Positions 1 to 9,501 are shown, numbered from the stretch's first letter. The stretch: 64,000 nucleotides of DNA from Mailhella massiliensis (GCF_900155525.1 NZ_LT706943.1:1-64000); one strand, 5' to 3'. Made by a program: numbers and translations. Notes: generated by a model from the sequence alone, not told the origin.

Positions 1-60
1 TGGAAAGTAGCGTTTGATACGAGCAATCTGTTCATGAGAAAGATAAAAAAGTTCCTTCAT
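1..60 (-). CDS. IS5-family-like transposase, N-terminal fragment (cut by window edge)
   Basis: The reverse strand reads an ATG at 60 followed by MKELFYLSHEQIARIKRYFP, open to the window edge. This matches the usual start of IS5-family DDE transposases, which begin with a short 'LSxEQxxRIxPFFP' segment. A GGAGG ribosome binding site lies about 4-8 bases upstream of the ATG. Only 20 residues are visible, so neither the catalytic core nor the integrity of the gene can be judged. It faces away from the downstream TRAP operon. Confidence 0.65.
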   Translation of the reverse strand, partial: MKELFYLSHEQIARIKRYFP

Positions 61-124
61 GGCATCCTCCCTATGCCGACAATAAGAACTTCTTATCCTT
101 TTGGCAAGTAATGAGTCCTGAGCC
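1..124 (-). mobile_element. Probable terminal part of an IS5-like insertion sequence
   Basis: The transposase fragment is followed outward by a short leader. The reverse strand around 124-105 reads GGCTCAGGACTCATTACTTG, which looks like an IS terminal repeat. The exact end, the other inverted repeat and any target duplication lie outside the window or cannot be confirmed, so the boundary at about 124 is an estimate. Confidence 0.35.
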
Positions 125-130
125 TAGTAT
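101..130 (+). promoter_or_regulatory. Candidate sigma-70 promoter of the TAXI-TRAP operon
   Basis: TTGGCA at 101-106 and TAGTAT at 125-130 are separated by 18 bases, upstream of the solute-binding protein gene starting at 216. The -35 half appears to lie inside the IS-like end and the -10 at or beyond its junction. This is a sequence match only. Confidence 0.35.
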
Positions 131-215
131 AAAAATATTTGTTTTGATTTTCACAATCTTCCGGCGCTAATAGTACACCATGGTCAAACCTTCATTTCCA
201 CCACGGAGACTGCCC

Positions 216-1199
216 ATGTTGAAGCACATCGTCGCAACCCTCGGAATCCTTGCCTGCGGTACGCTGAACGCTCAGGCCGCCGAACGCTTTGAAATCACGG
301 CAGGTATTTTCGGCGGGACGCAGTATCAGTACTGCTTCGCCCTTTCGGAAATCTTCAAGCAGCAGGCCCCCCAGTTCGAGCTTCTGCCCGTGGAGACGAC
401 GGGTTCCCCCGCCAGCCTCATCAAGGCTTCCCAGAAGCCTGCGAAGACCGTGTTCGCCACGAGCACCACGTCGTTCGTGGACGCCGTGCAGGGCAACAGC
501 CCGTACCCCAGGGCCATGAAGAACGTCAAGCTCATCGGTTTCGTCACGCAGAACGTGCAGACGCTCATCACCTACGAGGACGATATCAGGAGCGTTGACG
601 ACATGAGCGGCAAGCGCTTCATCACCACCAGCATCATGTCTTCCAGCGGCAGGCATTTCTGGAACATCCTGAAGCGCGCCATCCCGAACAGCGACAAGAT
701 GAAGCCTACCTACGCCAACTGGACGGCGGTGCAGAACGGCCTTCTCGACGGTACGGCCGACGTGGGCGCCCTCGGCATCACCACCTGCGCCGACGGCCCG
801 TGGATGCCCATTCCCGCCTATGCGGAAATCGTGGCCTCCCGCGGTGCGCCCCACTTCATCAGCGTGGACGAAAAGTTCATGAAGGAAGCCACCGAAGCGG
901 AAAAGATGCTGTACATTCCCGTGCTCATGCCCAAGGGCAGCATTGCGGAAAATGTTCCGGACCGTGACATCATGACCTGGGAAGAACGTCTCGGTATCGG
1001 CGGCTTTGACGAAACTCCCGACGAACTGGCCTACGCCATCGCCAAAATGCTCTGCGAACAGCAGGAAGAATTCACCAAGTACACCCCCGTGGGCAAGGCC
1101 ATGTCCGTCAACGTGACGGTTCCTTCCAGGGAATTCTTCAAGGATGAGGACATACACCCCGGCGCTCTCCGTTACTACAAGGAAAAGGGTCTCCGCTAA
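216..1199 (+). CDS. TAXI-family TRAP transporter solute-binding protein
   Basis: This is a periplasmic substrate receptor for a TRAP (sodium- or proton-coupled) transporter. The ATG at 216 is preferred over the one at 180 because it has GGAG at 205-208 and begins a clean signal peptide (MLKHIVATLGILACG... cleaved after AQA). The mature protein starts ERFEITAGIFGGTQYQYCFA. The G-G-T-x-Y pattern and the later segment on the effect of the protein's own binding domain resemble TAXI (TRAP-associated extracytoplasmic immunogenic) receptors. Length 327 aa is normal. The fused permease follows 61 bases downstream, with a hairpin in the gap. The ligand is unknown; linked redox genes suggest an organic acid. 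Confidence 0.85.
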   Translation: MLKHIVATLGILACGTLNAQAAERFEITAGIFGGTQYQYCFALSEIFKQQAPQFELLPVETTGSPASLIKASQKPAKTVFATSTTSFVDAVQGNSPYPRAMKNVKLIGFVTQNVQTLITYEDDIRSVDDMSGKRFITTSIMSSSGRHFWNILKRAIPNSDKMKPTYANWTAVQNGLLDGTADVGALGITTCADGPWMPIPAYAEIVASRGAPHFISVDEKFMKEATEAEKMLYIPVLMPKGSIAENVPDRDIMTWEERLGIGGFDETPDELAYAIAKMLCEQQEEFTKYTPVGKAMSVNVTVPSREFFKDEDIHPGALRYYKEKGLR

Positions 1200-1206
1200 G
1201 GCCAAG

Positions 1207-1230
1207 GGCGGGGAGTTCCGCTTCCCCGCC
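1207..1230 (+). promoter_or_regulatory. Intergenic hairpin between binding protein and permease
   Basis: An 8-base perfect stem (1207-1214 with 1223-1230) has an 8-base loop and no U-run after it. It probably stabilises the upstream message or partly attenuates, giving more binding protein than permease, as is common in transporter operons. Confidence 0.4.
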
Positions 1231-1260
1231 CCCCCTCAGTAAAAAGACAGGAGCGCTGTT

Positions 1261-3180
1261 ATGAAACTGTTTGATAAGTACGTCGTCGCCATCATGACGG
1301 TGCTGGGTTCTCTGATGATTCTCTATCACATGATCTACACCCAGTCCGTTCTTCTGGAGCCTACGCAGCACCAGAATCTTCACATCATGTTTGCGCTTTC
1401 CCTTGTGTATCTCATGTCGTTCAGCAAGGCGAAAAGCATTCCTCAGAAACTGATCGCCCTTTGCCTGCTCGGCCTCTCCATATATTCCACTTCCTATATT
1501 TTCATTGAATACAGCGAACTGCAGGAAATCCGCGGCCCCATAGGAATGCTCACCGATCAGGATGTGATCGTCGGCACGCTGCTTGTGCTGCTCTGCATCG
1601 AAGCTTCCCGCCGGGCTTTCGGACTGGCCTTCCCCCTGGTGGCCGTCTGCTTCATTCTGTACTGCTACTTTGGCCATAAGCTTCCCGGGGCCATAGCCGC
1701 CCCGGAAATCAGCTATACGGAAATGATCACCACCTTCGTCATGGGGCTTTCCGGCGGTCTTTACGGCAGCACGCTCAGCGTAAGCGCCAACTACATCTTC
1801 CTTTTCGTGGTGTTCGGTTCGCTTCTGTCCGCCACGGGCGCGAGTCAGTTCTTCAACCGTGTGGGTGCTGCGGCAGGCCGCAAGCTGGCCGGCGGTCCCG
1901 CCATTTCGGCCGTGATTTCCAGTGCCCTCGTGGGTTCCATCACCGGCAGTTCCCTGGCCAACGTGGTCACGACGGGCACCTTCACCATTCCGCTCATGAA
2001 GAAGGCCGGCTACAAGCCTCATCAGGCGGGCGCCATCGAGGCCGCGGCCTCCACGGGCGGACAGATCATGCCCCCCGTCATGGGCGCAACGGCCTTCGTT
2101 CTGGCGGAAATGGCCAGCACCCCGTATGTGGAAGTCATGACGGCGGCCTTCTTCCCCGCGCTTCTGTACTTCCTTTCCATCGGCATCTACGCGCAGCTTC
2201 AGGCCAAGAAGCTCCGCATCGATTCCTCGTCCCTGTTCACCGATGTGTACACCAGAAAGCAGTTCTTCCGGGAAGCGCCTCTGTTCCTCGGCCCGCTCGG
2301 CATCATCATGCTGCTTCTGTTCCTCGGCTTCTCGCCCATGTTCACCGTGTTCTGGGCCGTTGTGGCGCTTCTCGGCATCAACGCCCTCGCGCTGCTGCGT
2401 GAGGGCAGGATCAAGGAAGCCATACCCGCTCTTATTCCCGAACTGCGCGACGGCGCCGTGACCGGTTCCAAAATCGCCGTGACCTGCGCCGTGCTCGGTC
2501 CCATCGTGGCCGTGATGACCAAGACCTCTCTGGGCATCCGCATTCCTTCCATCATCAACCTGCTCTGCGACGGCAACGTGCTCATCGCGCTCGTCATCAC
2601 CGCGCTGGTGTGCATCCTGCTCGGCATGGGCGTTCCTACTCTCGCCGCCTATCTCATGGTGGCCATGGTGGGCGTACCTGCGCTGGTCAACCTGGGCGTT
2701 CCGGTGCTTGCCGCGCACATGTATGTGTTCATCTTCGCCGTATTCTCCAGCATCACGCCTCCCGTGGCCACGGCGGCCATACCGGCGGCAGGCATAGCGG
2801 AAGCGCCCTACATGGTCACGGCGTTTGAAGCGTTCAAGGTGGGATTCGTGGCCTTCATCATTCCCTTCTTCTGCGTGTTCGCCCCCGAGATCATGCTGGG
2901 CCAGACCGATGCCGGCATCTTCGTGAGCATCATCGCCTTCCTGTGGGTGCTCGTGGCCGTACTCATGATCAGCATGAGCATCTGCGGCTTCACGTTCATG
3001 CCCATCAGTATGCCCGCAAGGTTCGTCACCTTCGGCATCGGCATTCTCATGGTGGCGTGCGCCTTCTTCCGTTCCCTCTGGCTGCTTCTTCCGGCCCTGG
3101 GGCTCAGCGTGGCGTTCTTCATCCATCAGTTCATGGCGTACAAGTCACTTTCCTCCGCGGACTCCCGTACTGCGGTCTGA
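1261..3180 (+). CDS. TRAP transporter permease, fused 4TM-12TM type
   Basis: This inner-membrane permease of the TAXI-type TRAP system has 639 aa. Hydrophobic segments run through the whole length. About four at the N-terminus correspond to the small DctQ part, and the rest form the DctM-like part with glycine-rich re-entrant sequences such as SGGLYGSTLSVSANY and GSITGSSLANVVTTGTF. The segment GGQIMPPVMGATAFVLAE is typical of fused TAXI permeases. AGGAG lies 9 bases before the ATG. It is co-directional with the receptor and the flavoprotein (21-base gap), so one operon is likely. Confidence 0.88.
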   Translation: MKLFDKYVVAIMTVLGSLMILYHMIYTQSVLLEPTQHQNLHIMFALSLVYLMSFSKAKSIPQKLIALCLLGLSIYSTSYIFIEYSELQEIRGPIGMLTDQDVIVGTLLVLLCIEASRRAFGLAFPLVAVCFILYCYFGHKLPGAIAAPEISYTEMITTFVMGLSGGLYGSTLSVSANYIFLFVVFGSLLSATGASQFFNRVGAAAGRKLAGGPAISAVISSALVGSITGSSLANVVTTGTFTIPLMKKAGYKPHQAGAIEAAASTGGQIMPPVMGATAFVLAEMASTPYVEVMTAAFFPALLYFLSIGIYAQLQAKKLRIDSSSLFTDVYTRKQFFREAPLFLGPLGIIMLLLFLGFSPMFTVFWAVVALLGINALALLREGRIKEAIPALIPELRDGAVTGSKIAVTCAVLGPIVAVMTKTSLGIRIPSIINLLCDGNVLIALVITALVCILLGMGVPTLAAYLMVAMVGVPALVNLGVPVLAAHMYVFIFAVFSSITPPVATAAIPAAGIAEAPYMVTAFEAFKVGFVAFIIPFFCVFAPEIMLGQTDAGIFVSIIAFLWVLVAVLMISMSICGFTFMPISMPARFVTFGIGILMVACAFFRSLWLLLPALGLSVAFFIHQFMAYKSLSSADSRTAV

Positions 3181-3201
3181 CCTTCAATACCAGGAGAGAT
3201 T

Positions 3202-4848
3202 ATGTCTGCATTGAAAACCCCCATTCATTTCCACGAGACCGACGTACTGGTTCTCGGTGGAGGCGCCAGCGGCTGCGGTGCGGCTATAGCGGCGCGGGAA
3301 GCCGGCAAACGTACGTTGATGGTTGACAAGGGAAAGCTGGAAAGCTGCGGCTGCATCGGCGGCGGCAACGACCACTTCATGGGCGTTCTGAACACGGATG
3401 CGCCTTTCGACACCGTCGACGACATGGTGAAGTTCTACAGCAGCCCCACCAACGGCCTGCTGCCCGAAACCGTGCGTCAGTGGGGCGAAGCCATGCCCCA
3501 CATGATAGAATGGCTTACGGACGTGGGCGTACAGTTCCGCAGGAAGGAAGACGGCGGCTACCTGCGCACGCAGGGCTTCGGCCAGCCCGGCAGGTGGTGG
3601 ATACTCATCCGCGACGGGCAGTTCATGAAGCCCCTCATCGCGAAGAAGATCCGCGAGATGGGCGTGGACGTGGTGGACAACGTCATGATCACGCGGCTCA
3701 TCGTCAAGGAAGGCCGCATGGTCGGCGCCATGGGCTACAATGTGCTCGACGGGGAATTTCATGTGTTCCGCGCCGCCTCGACGGTACTCGCCCTCGGCCC
3801 GCGGGCGACGCGGGTCTCCACCAATTCCACGCGGAATCCCTTCAACGCGCAGTTCCCCAGCCACAACACCGGTTCCCACTATATTCTCGCCTACGAGGCA
3901 GGGGCGCGCATCGCCTGCCTGGATACCCGGCAGACGGCCACCGTGCTTCCCAAGAGCTTCGGCTGTCCCGGCATGAACGGCCTTACCGGCGAAGGCGGCG
4001 CGGCCCTGAACTACAAGGACGAACGCTTTATGGGCAAGTACCACCCCATGCGCGAGCAGGCGCCGCGTCACCTTTTCGTGCAGGGCCTCGTCAGAGAGCA
4101 GATCGCCGGTTACGGCCCGCCTTTCTATATGGATACCCGTTCTCTCTGCCACGAAAGTCAGAGAGTGCTTTCCGAAGAACTCATGCCCGGCGACAAGGCC
4201 ACCTGGAAGGAATATTCCGAGCAGAAGGGCGTGGACCTGTACAACAAGCTCATGGAAGTGGAAATCGGCGATCTTGCTCTGGAAGGCATGGTCATGCGCG
4301 ATGAAAACTTTGAAAGCTCCATTCCCGGTCTGTTCGTCGGTACCGGCTTCCATGCCTTCTCCGGGGCCATGTGCGGCGGGTACGCCGCCGGTCGCCATGC
4401 TGCGGAAAAGGCGGCGAAGGTTTCCTCCGTGCCCGCAGTGTCGGAAGAGGAAGCGGAACAGGAACGCGTCCGCGTGCTGGCTCCTCTCCATTCCGACGGC
4501 GGAACTCACTATCAGCAGTTTGAAAGCGCCATCCGCCAGGTGATGGATTACTACATGGGGTATGTGCGCAACGAACGCGGTATGCTTCAGGCCATGGACA
4601 GCCTGGCCCGCATCGAGGCCCTCAAGGGAGATCTCGTCGCGGACAACTGGCATGAGCTCATGCGTACCCATGAGGCGCTCACGCTTCTTGAAATGTGCAA
4701 GCTTGCCACGCTGGCCAGCATAGAACACCGGGAAACTTCTCCCAGCACCATCTACATGCGTTCGGACTATCCCGACCCCGATCCTGCGCTGAACAGACTC
4801 ATGGTGACGGAAAAGGTGGATGGAAAGCCCCACATTTTCTGGCAGTGA
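3202..4848 (+). CDS. FAD-dependent oxidoreductase, fumarate reductase/succinate dehydrogenase flavoprotein family
   Basis: A 548-aa soluble flavoprotein with an N-terminal dinucleotide-binding motif (VLGGGASGCGAAIAAREAGK, residues ~14-33) and the C-terminal FAD-binding strand GLFVGTGFHAFSGAMCGGYAAGRHAAE (~377-405). There is no signal peptide, so it is cytoplasmic. The family reduces or oxidises C=C bonds or related groups. The segment CGCIGGGNDHFMG near residue 50 replaces the usual SGGxS/T region and is cysteine-rich. It lies between a TRAP permease and a GltD-like Fe-S protein, which suggests it acts on the imported compound with electrons from the next gene product. The substrate cannot be named. 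Distant similarity to AprA-type flavoproteins is possible but was not demonstrable here. Confidence 0.8.
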   Translation: MSALKTPIHFHETDVLVLGGGASGCGAAIAAREAGKRTLMVDKGKLESCGCIGGGNDHFMGVLNTDAPFDTVDDMVKFYSSPTNGLLPETVRQWGEAMPHMIEWLTDVGVQFRRKEDGGYLRTQGFGQPGRWWILIRDGQFMKPLIAKKIREMGVDVVDNVMITRLIVKEGRMVGAMGYNVLDGEFHVFRAASTVLALGPRATRVSTNSTRNPFNAQFPSHNTGSHYILAYEAGARIACLDTRQTATVLPKSFGCPGMNGLTGEGGAALNYKDERFMGKYHPMREQAPRHLFVQGLVREQIAGYGPPFYMDTRSLCHESQRVLSEELMPGDKATWKEYSEQKGVDLYNKLMEVEIGDLALEGMVMRDENFESSIPGLFVGTGFHAFSGAMCGGYAAGRHAAEKAAKVSSVPAVSEEEAEQERVRVLAPLHSDGGTHYQQFESAIRQVMDYYMGYVRNERGMLQAMDSLARIEALKGDLVADNWHELMRTHEALTLLEMCKLATLASIEHRETSPSTIYMRSDYPDPDPALNRLMVTEKVDGKPHIFWQ

Positions 4849-4906
4849 CGCCGTAATCTCTTCCCCTTCCGCAAGCGCGCATCCGGTTTCTGCCGCCGGT
4901 CCCGCA

Positions 4907-4933
4907 GCCTTTCCGCTCTTTTGGCGGAAAGGC
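4907..4933 (+). promoter_or_regulatory. Hairpin between flavoprotein and GltD-like genes
   Basis: A 10-base perfect stem (4907-4916 with 4924-4933) has a 7-base loop in the 149-base gap. No U-tract follows, so it is more likely an RNA-stability or attenuation element than a terminator. Confidence 0.35.
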
Positions 4934-4997
4934 GGGGGCGGGGTTTGCCCGGAGAGCCGCCTGCAGCAAAAACGCTCTAACCTCAGAGGATGACAAC

Positions 4998-6671
4998 ATG
5001 CCGCCAAGATATAGTAAGGAACTGAAAAAGCTGGTTGTCTCAGGATATCAGAAGCGTCAGGGCAGAACGTCGCCCTGCGAGGCGTACTGCCCGGCGGGAA
5101 ACAGAATTCAGGCCGTGGAAACCCTGCTCAAGGACGGCAGACCGGAACAGGCTCATGCCGTGCTTCTGAGCCGCAATCCCTTCCCCGGCGTCACCGGCCG
5201 CGTATGCACGCATCCCTGCGAACTCAAGTGCAACCGCCGCAAATATGATGAAGGCGTTTCCATTCGTGCGCTGGAACGTTTTGCCGCCGATACTCCCATG
5301 ATTTCCCGTCTGACGCCCCTTGCCGATACCGGCAGAAAGGTGGCCGTCATCGGTTCCGGCCCCGCCGGCATGACCTGCGCCTATTTTCTCCGTCTTCTCG
5401 GTCATGACGTGACGGTGTTCGAGGCCGCCGCCGTGCTGGGCGGCGCGCCGCGCATGTCCGTACCCGATTTCCGCCTGCCCAAGAACGTGGTGGACAGAGA
5501 AACGGGGCATGTCCTTTCCCTCGGAATAGCCGCCCATACCAATGTGGATGTGGGCCGTGACGTGAGCATGGCGGACATCATGAAGACCCATGACGCCGCA
5601 GTGGTGGCCGTGGGCAACCGCGGGGAAAGACTGCTCAATATTCCCGGCAGGGAGAATCTCGTTCCCGCAGTGAGCTTCCTTGCCGCGAGCAATCTTGCGC
5701 GGCAGAGCCTGGAAGGCAGGGACGTGGTGGTTCTCGGCGGCGGCGGCGTGGCCTTCGACTGCGCCTTCACGGCAAAACGCCTTCGTGCCGCCTCCGTCAG
5801 CCTCGTGTTCCCGGAAAAGAGCGACGCCATCAAGGCCCCGGAGGAAGAAGTAGCCCAGGCGGGAGAGGAAGGCATTGCCCTGCATTCCTCCTATCTGGCG
5901 CAGAGCGCGGAAGGCGGCACCGTCAGAGCAAAGGGGCTTGAGAGCTTTTCCTTCAGCGAAAGCGGCGAGCTTCTTGCCGAGTACCGGGAAGGGGACGAGC
6001 TTGCCCTGAATGCCGACGTGGTGATCTGTGCAAGCGGCCTGCTGCCCGGTACGGATTTTCTGGCGGAGCTGGCGCCGGAAAAGAATGCGCGCGGCCACCT
6101 GGTGGTGAACGATTTTCAGGAAACCTCCGTTGCGGGCCTGTTTGCGGCGGGCGACATCGTCACCGGGCCTTCCACCGTGGCTTCGGCCATCGGCAGCGGA
6201 AGGAATGCGGCCATAGGCGTGCACTGCCGCCTTGCGGGACTTCGACAGATGCCCGAAATTTCCTTCGAGGAAAAGGAAGACGGTACGCTCCGCCTTGCGG
6301 TGGGTGGCCCCGCCCTCAAGGAGCAGCAGCATGTGGTTCTGTTTGAGGAAATAGAGAACCCCTCCTATCATGAACACGCTCCCCGTCAGGCGACGGGGCG
6401 GTACGCCGCCGCGCATCTTCTGCCCTTCGAGGAAATCGATCTCGGCCTTACGGCCGAGCAGGCACAGGCCGAGGCCTCCCGCTGTATGCACTGCGGGCAC
6501 TGCATCGACTGCGGGACGTGCGTGGAGCGCTGCCCCAACTATATTCTGGAAAGAAACGAGGACGGGCCGTTCGTCCGTTATCCCGAGGAATGCTGGCATT
6601 GCGCCTGCTGCCGCATAGGCTGCCCCACGGGCGCCATAGCCATAGAATTCCCCATCACCATGCTGGTGTGA
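4998..6671 (+). CDS. GltD-like NAD(P)H oxidoreductase with C-terminal 4Fe-4S domain
   Basis: A 557-aa flavin/Fe-S protein related to the glutamate synthase small subunit. The N-terminal cysteine-rich helical domain (CEAYCPAGN ... GRVCTHPCELKCNR, ~26-77) binds Fe-S clusters. An FAD Rossmann motif GSGPAGMTCAYFLRLLG lies near 117-133, and an NAD(P) motif VVLGGGGVAFDCAF near 242. The C-terminus carries two ferredoxin-like clusters (CMHCGHCIDCGTCVERCP and CWHCACCRIGCP). There is no glutaminase or GltB partner nearby, so amino acid synthesis is unlikely. The family passes electrons from NAD(P)H to partner enzymes, and the flavoprotein immediately upstream is the obvious candidate (inference). Confidence 0.85.
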   Translation: MPPRYSKELKKLVVSGYQKRQGRTSPCEAYCPAGNRIQAVETLLKDGRPEQAHAVLLSRNPFPGVTGRVCTHPCELKCNRRKYDEGVSIRALERFAADTPMISRLTPLADTGRKVAVIGSGPAGMTCAYFLRLLGHDVTVFEAAAVLGGAPRMSVPDFRLPKNVVDRETGHVLSLGIAAHTNVDVGRDVSMADIMKTHDAAVVAVGNRGERLLNIPGRENLVPAVSFLAASNLARQSLEGRDVVVLGGGGVAFDCAFTAKRLRAASVSLVFPEKSDAIKAPEEEVAQAGEEGIALHSSYLAQSAEGGTVRAKGLESFSFSESGELLAEYREGDELALNADVVICASGLLPGTDFLAELAPEKNARGHLVVNDFQETSVAGLFAAGDIVTGPSTVASAIGSGRNAAIGVHCRLAGLRQMPEISFEEKEDGTLRLAVGGPALKEQQHVVLFEEIENPSYHEHAPRQATGRYAAAHLLPFEEIDLGLTAEQAQAEASRCMHCGHCIDCGTCVERCPNYILERNEDGPFVRYPEECWHCACCRIGCPTGAIAIEFPITMLV

Positions 6672-6690
6672 TGACGCCGTGGTGATCTTC

Positions 6691-6725
6691 GTCCTCAGGC
6701 GGCGCGCCGCCTGAGGACGTTTCAT
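6691..6725 (+). terminator. Probable terminator of the TAXI-TRAP/redox operon
   Basis: A perfect 28-base palindrome (6691-6718, GTCCTCAGGCGGCG and its complement) is followed by GTTTCATTT. The stem is very strong and the U-run is imperfect. It sits 20 bases after the GltD-like stop codon. Confidence 0.6.
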
Positions 6726-6815
6726 TTCCTCCTTCCTGCCTTGTGAGACGGAAGTCGACGGACAGTCTCTCCCTCTCTGCGGGAATATTTCCGCCCCCCG
6801 GCACAGGATGCGATC

Positions 6816-8030
6816 ATGCGAACACTTCCTCCCAAATGGATTCTTCCGGCGCTTCTGGCCCTGTACAGTCTCAACTTCATGGATCGTTCCGTGCTTGCCG
6901 TCGTCGGAGAAGCCATGAAGACGGACATGGGTTTTTCCGACGCGGAACTCGGACTTCTTCATTCCGTTCTGCTCATCACCCTCATTTTCGTTATTTTTCC
7001 GGGCGCCGTCATGAACGACGTCTGGAAGAGAAGAAAGTTCATCGCCCTCTGCGCCGCGGTGTGGAGCATGGCCATGGCGGGCACGGCCATGGCCGGGAGT
7101 TTTCTCTCCCTCTGCTGCGCCCGCATCTTCGCCAGCGCCAATGAAGGCAGTACGGGCTCGGGCGGAACGGCCTGGCTTTCGCAGTATTATCCCGCCTCGA
7201 AGCGTGCCCGCGTACTCGGCATGTTTCAGATGGGGGCTCCGCTCGGCATGGCTCTGGGAACCCTTCTCGGGGGTGCGGTGCTTTCGCTCACGGGCAACTG
7301 GCGGTACTGCTTTTTCCTCTTCATCATACCGGCGCTTGTTCTGGCCTTTGTGGTGTACCGCCTGCCCGATGAGCAGCGACCCGCAGGCAGGGACTATCTT
7401 TCGGGCATTCCCGTTCTTCTGAAAAAGCGCACGCTGGTCATAACGGCATGTGCAGGGGGCTTTTTCTGCATCATCAAGTATGCCTGGCAGTCCTGGCTGC
7501 CGGTGCTGCTCATGCGCACCTATTTTGTGGAACCTTCCACCGCGGCGCTTCTGAGCGCCTGCTTTCTGCTGGCCGGGGCGTGCGGTCCCTGTCTCGGCGG
7601 CATGTTCGCCGATTTCTGGGGAGCCCGTTCTCCGGGCGGAAGAGTGAAGGCAGCCGCGGTGTGTATGCTGCTCATTTTATGCACGAAACTTGTGTTCTAT
7701 ATCTGCGTGGGCAGGATATCTCTCTGGGCGATCTGTCTTCTGGGAATGCTGGACAGCGTCATTCTCATGATGCCCATTCCTCTTTACTTCAGCATCACGC
7801 AGGACGTGGTGGAAGACAGGTATCGCGGCGGCATGACGGGTCTGCTCGGCACCATGATGTTTCTTTTCGGCGGCGCGTGGGGGCCTCTGCTCACCGGATT
7901 TCTTTCCGACGTTCTGGGCGGCGGAGGGCAGGGACTGCTGTACGCCATGGCGCTTCTTCAGGTGTTCGCCTTCCTTGCCTTCCTGTGTTATCTTTTTGAG
8001 ATAAAAACATATCTGAAGGAAAAGGTCTGA
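6816..8030 (+). CDS. Major facilitator superfamily transporter
   Basis: A 404-aa inner-membrane protein with about 12 hydrophobic segments. The opening LYSLNFMDRSVLAVVGEAMK and the loop following TM2 (NDVWKRRKFI) match the MFS A-motif region of organic-anion/proton symporters. The segment YYPASKRARVLGMFQMGAPLG is typical of TM5 in the anion-cation symporter group. It is separated from the redox operon by a strong hairpin but reads in the same direction. It may bring in or export a compound related to the TAXI system; the substrate is unknown. Confidence 0.8.
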   Translation: MRTLPPKWILPALLALYSLNFMDRSVLAVVGEAMKTDMGFSDAELGLLHSVLLITLIFVIFPGAVMNDVWKRRKFIALCAAVWSMAMAGTAMAGSFLSLCCARIFASANEGSTGSGGTAWLSQYYPASKRARVLGMFQMGAPLGMALGTLLGGAVLSLTGNWRYCFFLFIIPALVLAFVVYRLPDEQRPAGRDYLSGIPVLLKKRTLVITACAGGFFCIIKYAWQSWLPVLLMRTYFVEPSTAALLSACFLLAGACGPCLGGMFADFWGARSPGGRVKAAAVCMLLILCTKLVFYICVGRISLWAICLLGMLDSVILMMPIPLYFSITQDVVEDRYRGGMTGLLGTMMFLFGGAWGPLLTGFLSDVLGGGGQGLLYAMALLQVFAFLAFLCYLFEIKTYLKEKV

Positions 8031-8061
8031 ACGGCGCGCCGGCCTTCCTGCATGAGGCATG

Positions 8062-8096
8062 AAAAAAGGAGAGTTCCCGGCGGAACTCTCCTTTTT
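8062..8096. terminator. Bidirectional terminator between MFS and PFL genes
   Basis: A perfect stem AAAAGGAGAGTTCC / GGAACTCTCCTTTT with a 4-base loop has A-rich and T-rich flanks, so it can stop transcription from both the + strand MFS gene and the - strand PFL gene. Confidence 0.85.
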
Positions 8097-8130
8097 CTGC
8101 ACAGAGGGCGTGAAGAAGCGGCCGGAACGG

Positions 8131-9501
8131 CTAGTTCTTCAGGCTGTGGATGGGGGCGGGAATACGGCCGCCGAGATTGATGAAGGCCGAGGCGTCGCCC
8201 CTGTTCACGGGAATGATCTTGGCCTGACCGAGCAGACCGCCGAAGATGGCGGTTTCGCCCACGTCCTTGCCGGGCACGGGAATGACGCGCACGGCCGTGG
8301 TCTTGGTATTGATCATGCCGATGGCCATTTCGTCGGCAATGAGGCCGGAAATGGTGGTGGCGGGAGTATCGCCGGGAATGGCGATCATGTCGAGGCCCAC
8401 GGAGCAGACGCTGGTCATGGCCTCAAGCTTTTCCATGGTGAGCGCGCCGGAATTGGCCGCCGCTTCGATGCTGGAGTCTTCCGAAACGGGAATGAAGGCG
8501 CCGGAAAGCCCGCCCACATGGGAGGAGGCGAACACGCCGCCCTTCTTCACCGCATCGTTGAGCATGGCGAGCACGGCGGTGGAACCGGGCGCGCCGATGG
8601 AGGAAAGGCCCACGCTCTGGAAGATTTCACCCACGGAGTCGCCCACGGCGGGGGTGGGGGCGAGGGAAAGGTCGGCCACGCCGAAGGGCAGGTTCATGCG
8701 GTCGGCCACTTCCTTGCCGATGAGTTCGCCCACGCGGGTGACCTTGTAGGCCGTGGACTTGATGACCTCGGCCACGTCGCTCAGGGTGAGGCTTTCATGG
8801 GTGGCCTTGGCGCGGTCGATGGCCTTCTTCACCACGCCGGGGCCGGAAACGCCCACATTGATGACCACGTCCGGTTCGCCTATGCCGAGATAGGCCCCGG
8901 CCATGAAGGGCACGTCCTGGGGGATGTTGGCGAACACCACGAGCTTGGCGCAGCCTATGCCGTCGCGGTCCTTCGTGGCGTCGGCCACTTTGAGTATCTG
9001 GCGGCCCATGAGAGCCACGGCGTCCATGTTGATGCCCGCCTTGGAGGAGGCCACGTTGATGGAGGAGCACACGCGGTCGGTGGTGGCGAGGGCTTCGGGC
9101 AGGGCGTCGATGAGGGCGCGGTCGCCCGGGGTCATGCCCTTTTCCACCAGTGCGCCGAAGCCGCCGAGAAAGTCGACGCCGGCTTCCTTGGCCGCTTCGT
9201 CGAGCATCTGGCAGGCGCGCACCATCTGGTCGGCGTTGAAGCCTGCGCCCACCACGCCCATGGGGCTGATGCTGATGCGCTTGTTCACCACGGGAATGCC
9301 GTATCTTGCGCCCACTTCGTTGCAGGTTTCCACCAGATGGGCGGCATATTTGGCGATTTTGGCGCGCACCTTGTAGGAGAATACGTCGAAATCGTGGCTG
9401 ACGCAGTCGAAAAGACTGATGCCGAGGGTAACGGTACGAACATCGAGATGTTCGTTGCGGAGCATGTTGATAGTGCTGAGCACTTCGCGTTCAGTAAGCA
9501 T
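8131..9501 (-). CDS. PFL family protein (UPF0210/DUF711)
   Basis: A 456-aa protein starting [30 protein letters not shown], the conserved start of the UPF0210 family, which is structurally related to pyruvate formate-lyase-like barrels. Gly/Asp-rich conserved stretches such as [10 protein letters not shown] and [21 protein letters not shown] are present, and the length is typical. The biochemical role is not established. The gene almost always pairs with a small ACT-domain protein, and here that gene lies 20 bases upstream on the same strand. No radical-enzyme glycine motif is evident. Confidence 0.85.
   Translation of the reverse strand: MLTEREVLSTINMLRNEHLDVRTVTLGISLFDCVSHDFDVFSYKVRAKIAKYAAHLVETCNEVGARYGIPVVNKRISISPMGVVGAGFNADQMVRACQMLDEAAKEAGVDFLGGFGALVEKGMTPGDRALIDALPEALATTDRVCSSINVASSKAGINMDAVALMGRQILKVADATKDRDGIGCAKLVVFANIPQDVPFMAGAYLGIGEPDVVINVGVSGPGVVKKAIDRAKATHESLTLSDVAEVIKSTAYKVTRVGELIGKEVADRMNLPFGVADLSLAPTPAVGDSVGEIFQSVGLSSIGAPGSTAVLAMLNDAVKKGGVFASSHVGGLSGAFIPVSEDSSIEAAANSGALTMEKLEAMTSVCSVGLDMIAIPGDTPATTISGLIADEMAIGMINTKTTAVRVIPVPGKDVGETAIFGGLLGQAKIIPVNRGDASAFINLGGRIPAPIHSLKN

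Noticed and set aside
1138-3126. Long - strand open frame (about 660 codons) opposite the TRAP permease
   Set aside because: Extremely charged, His-rich translation typical of an antisense shadow; no start site or family similarity.
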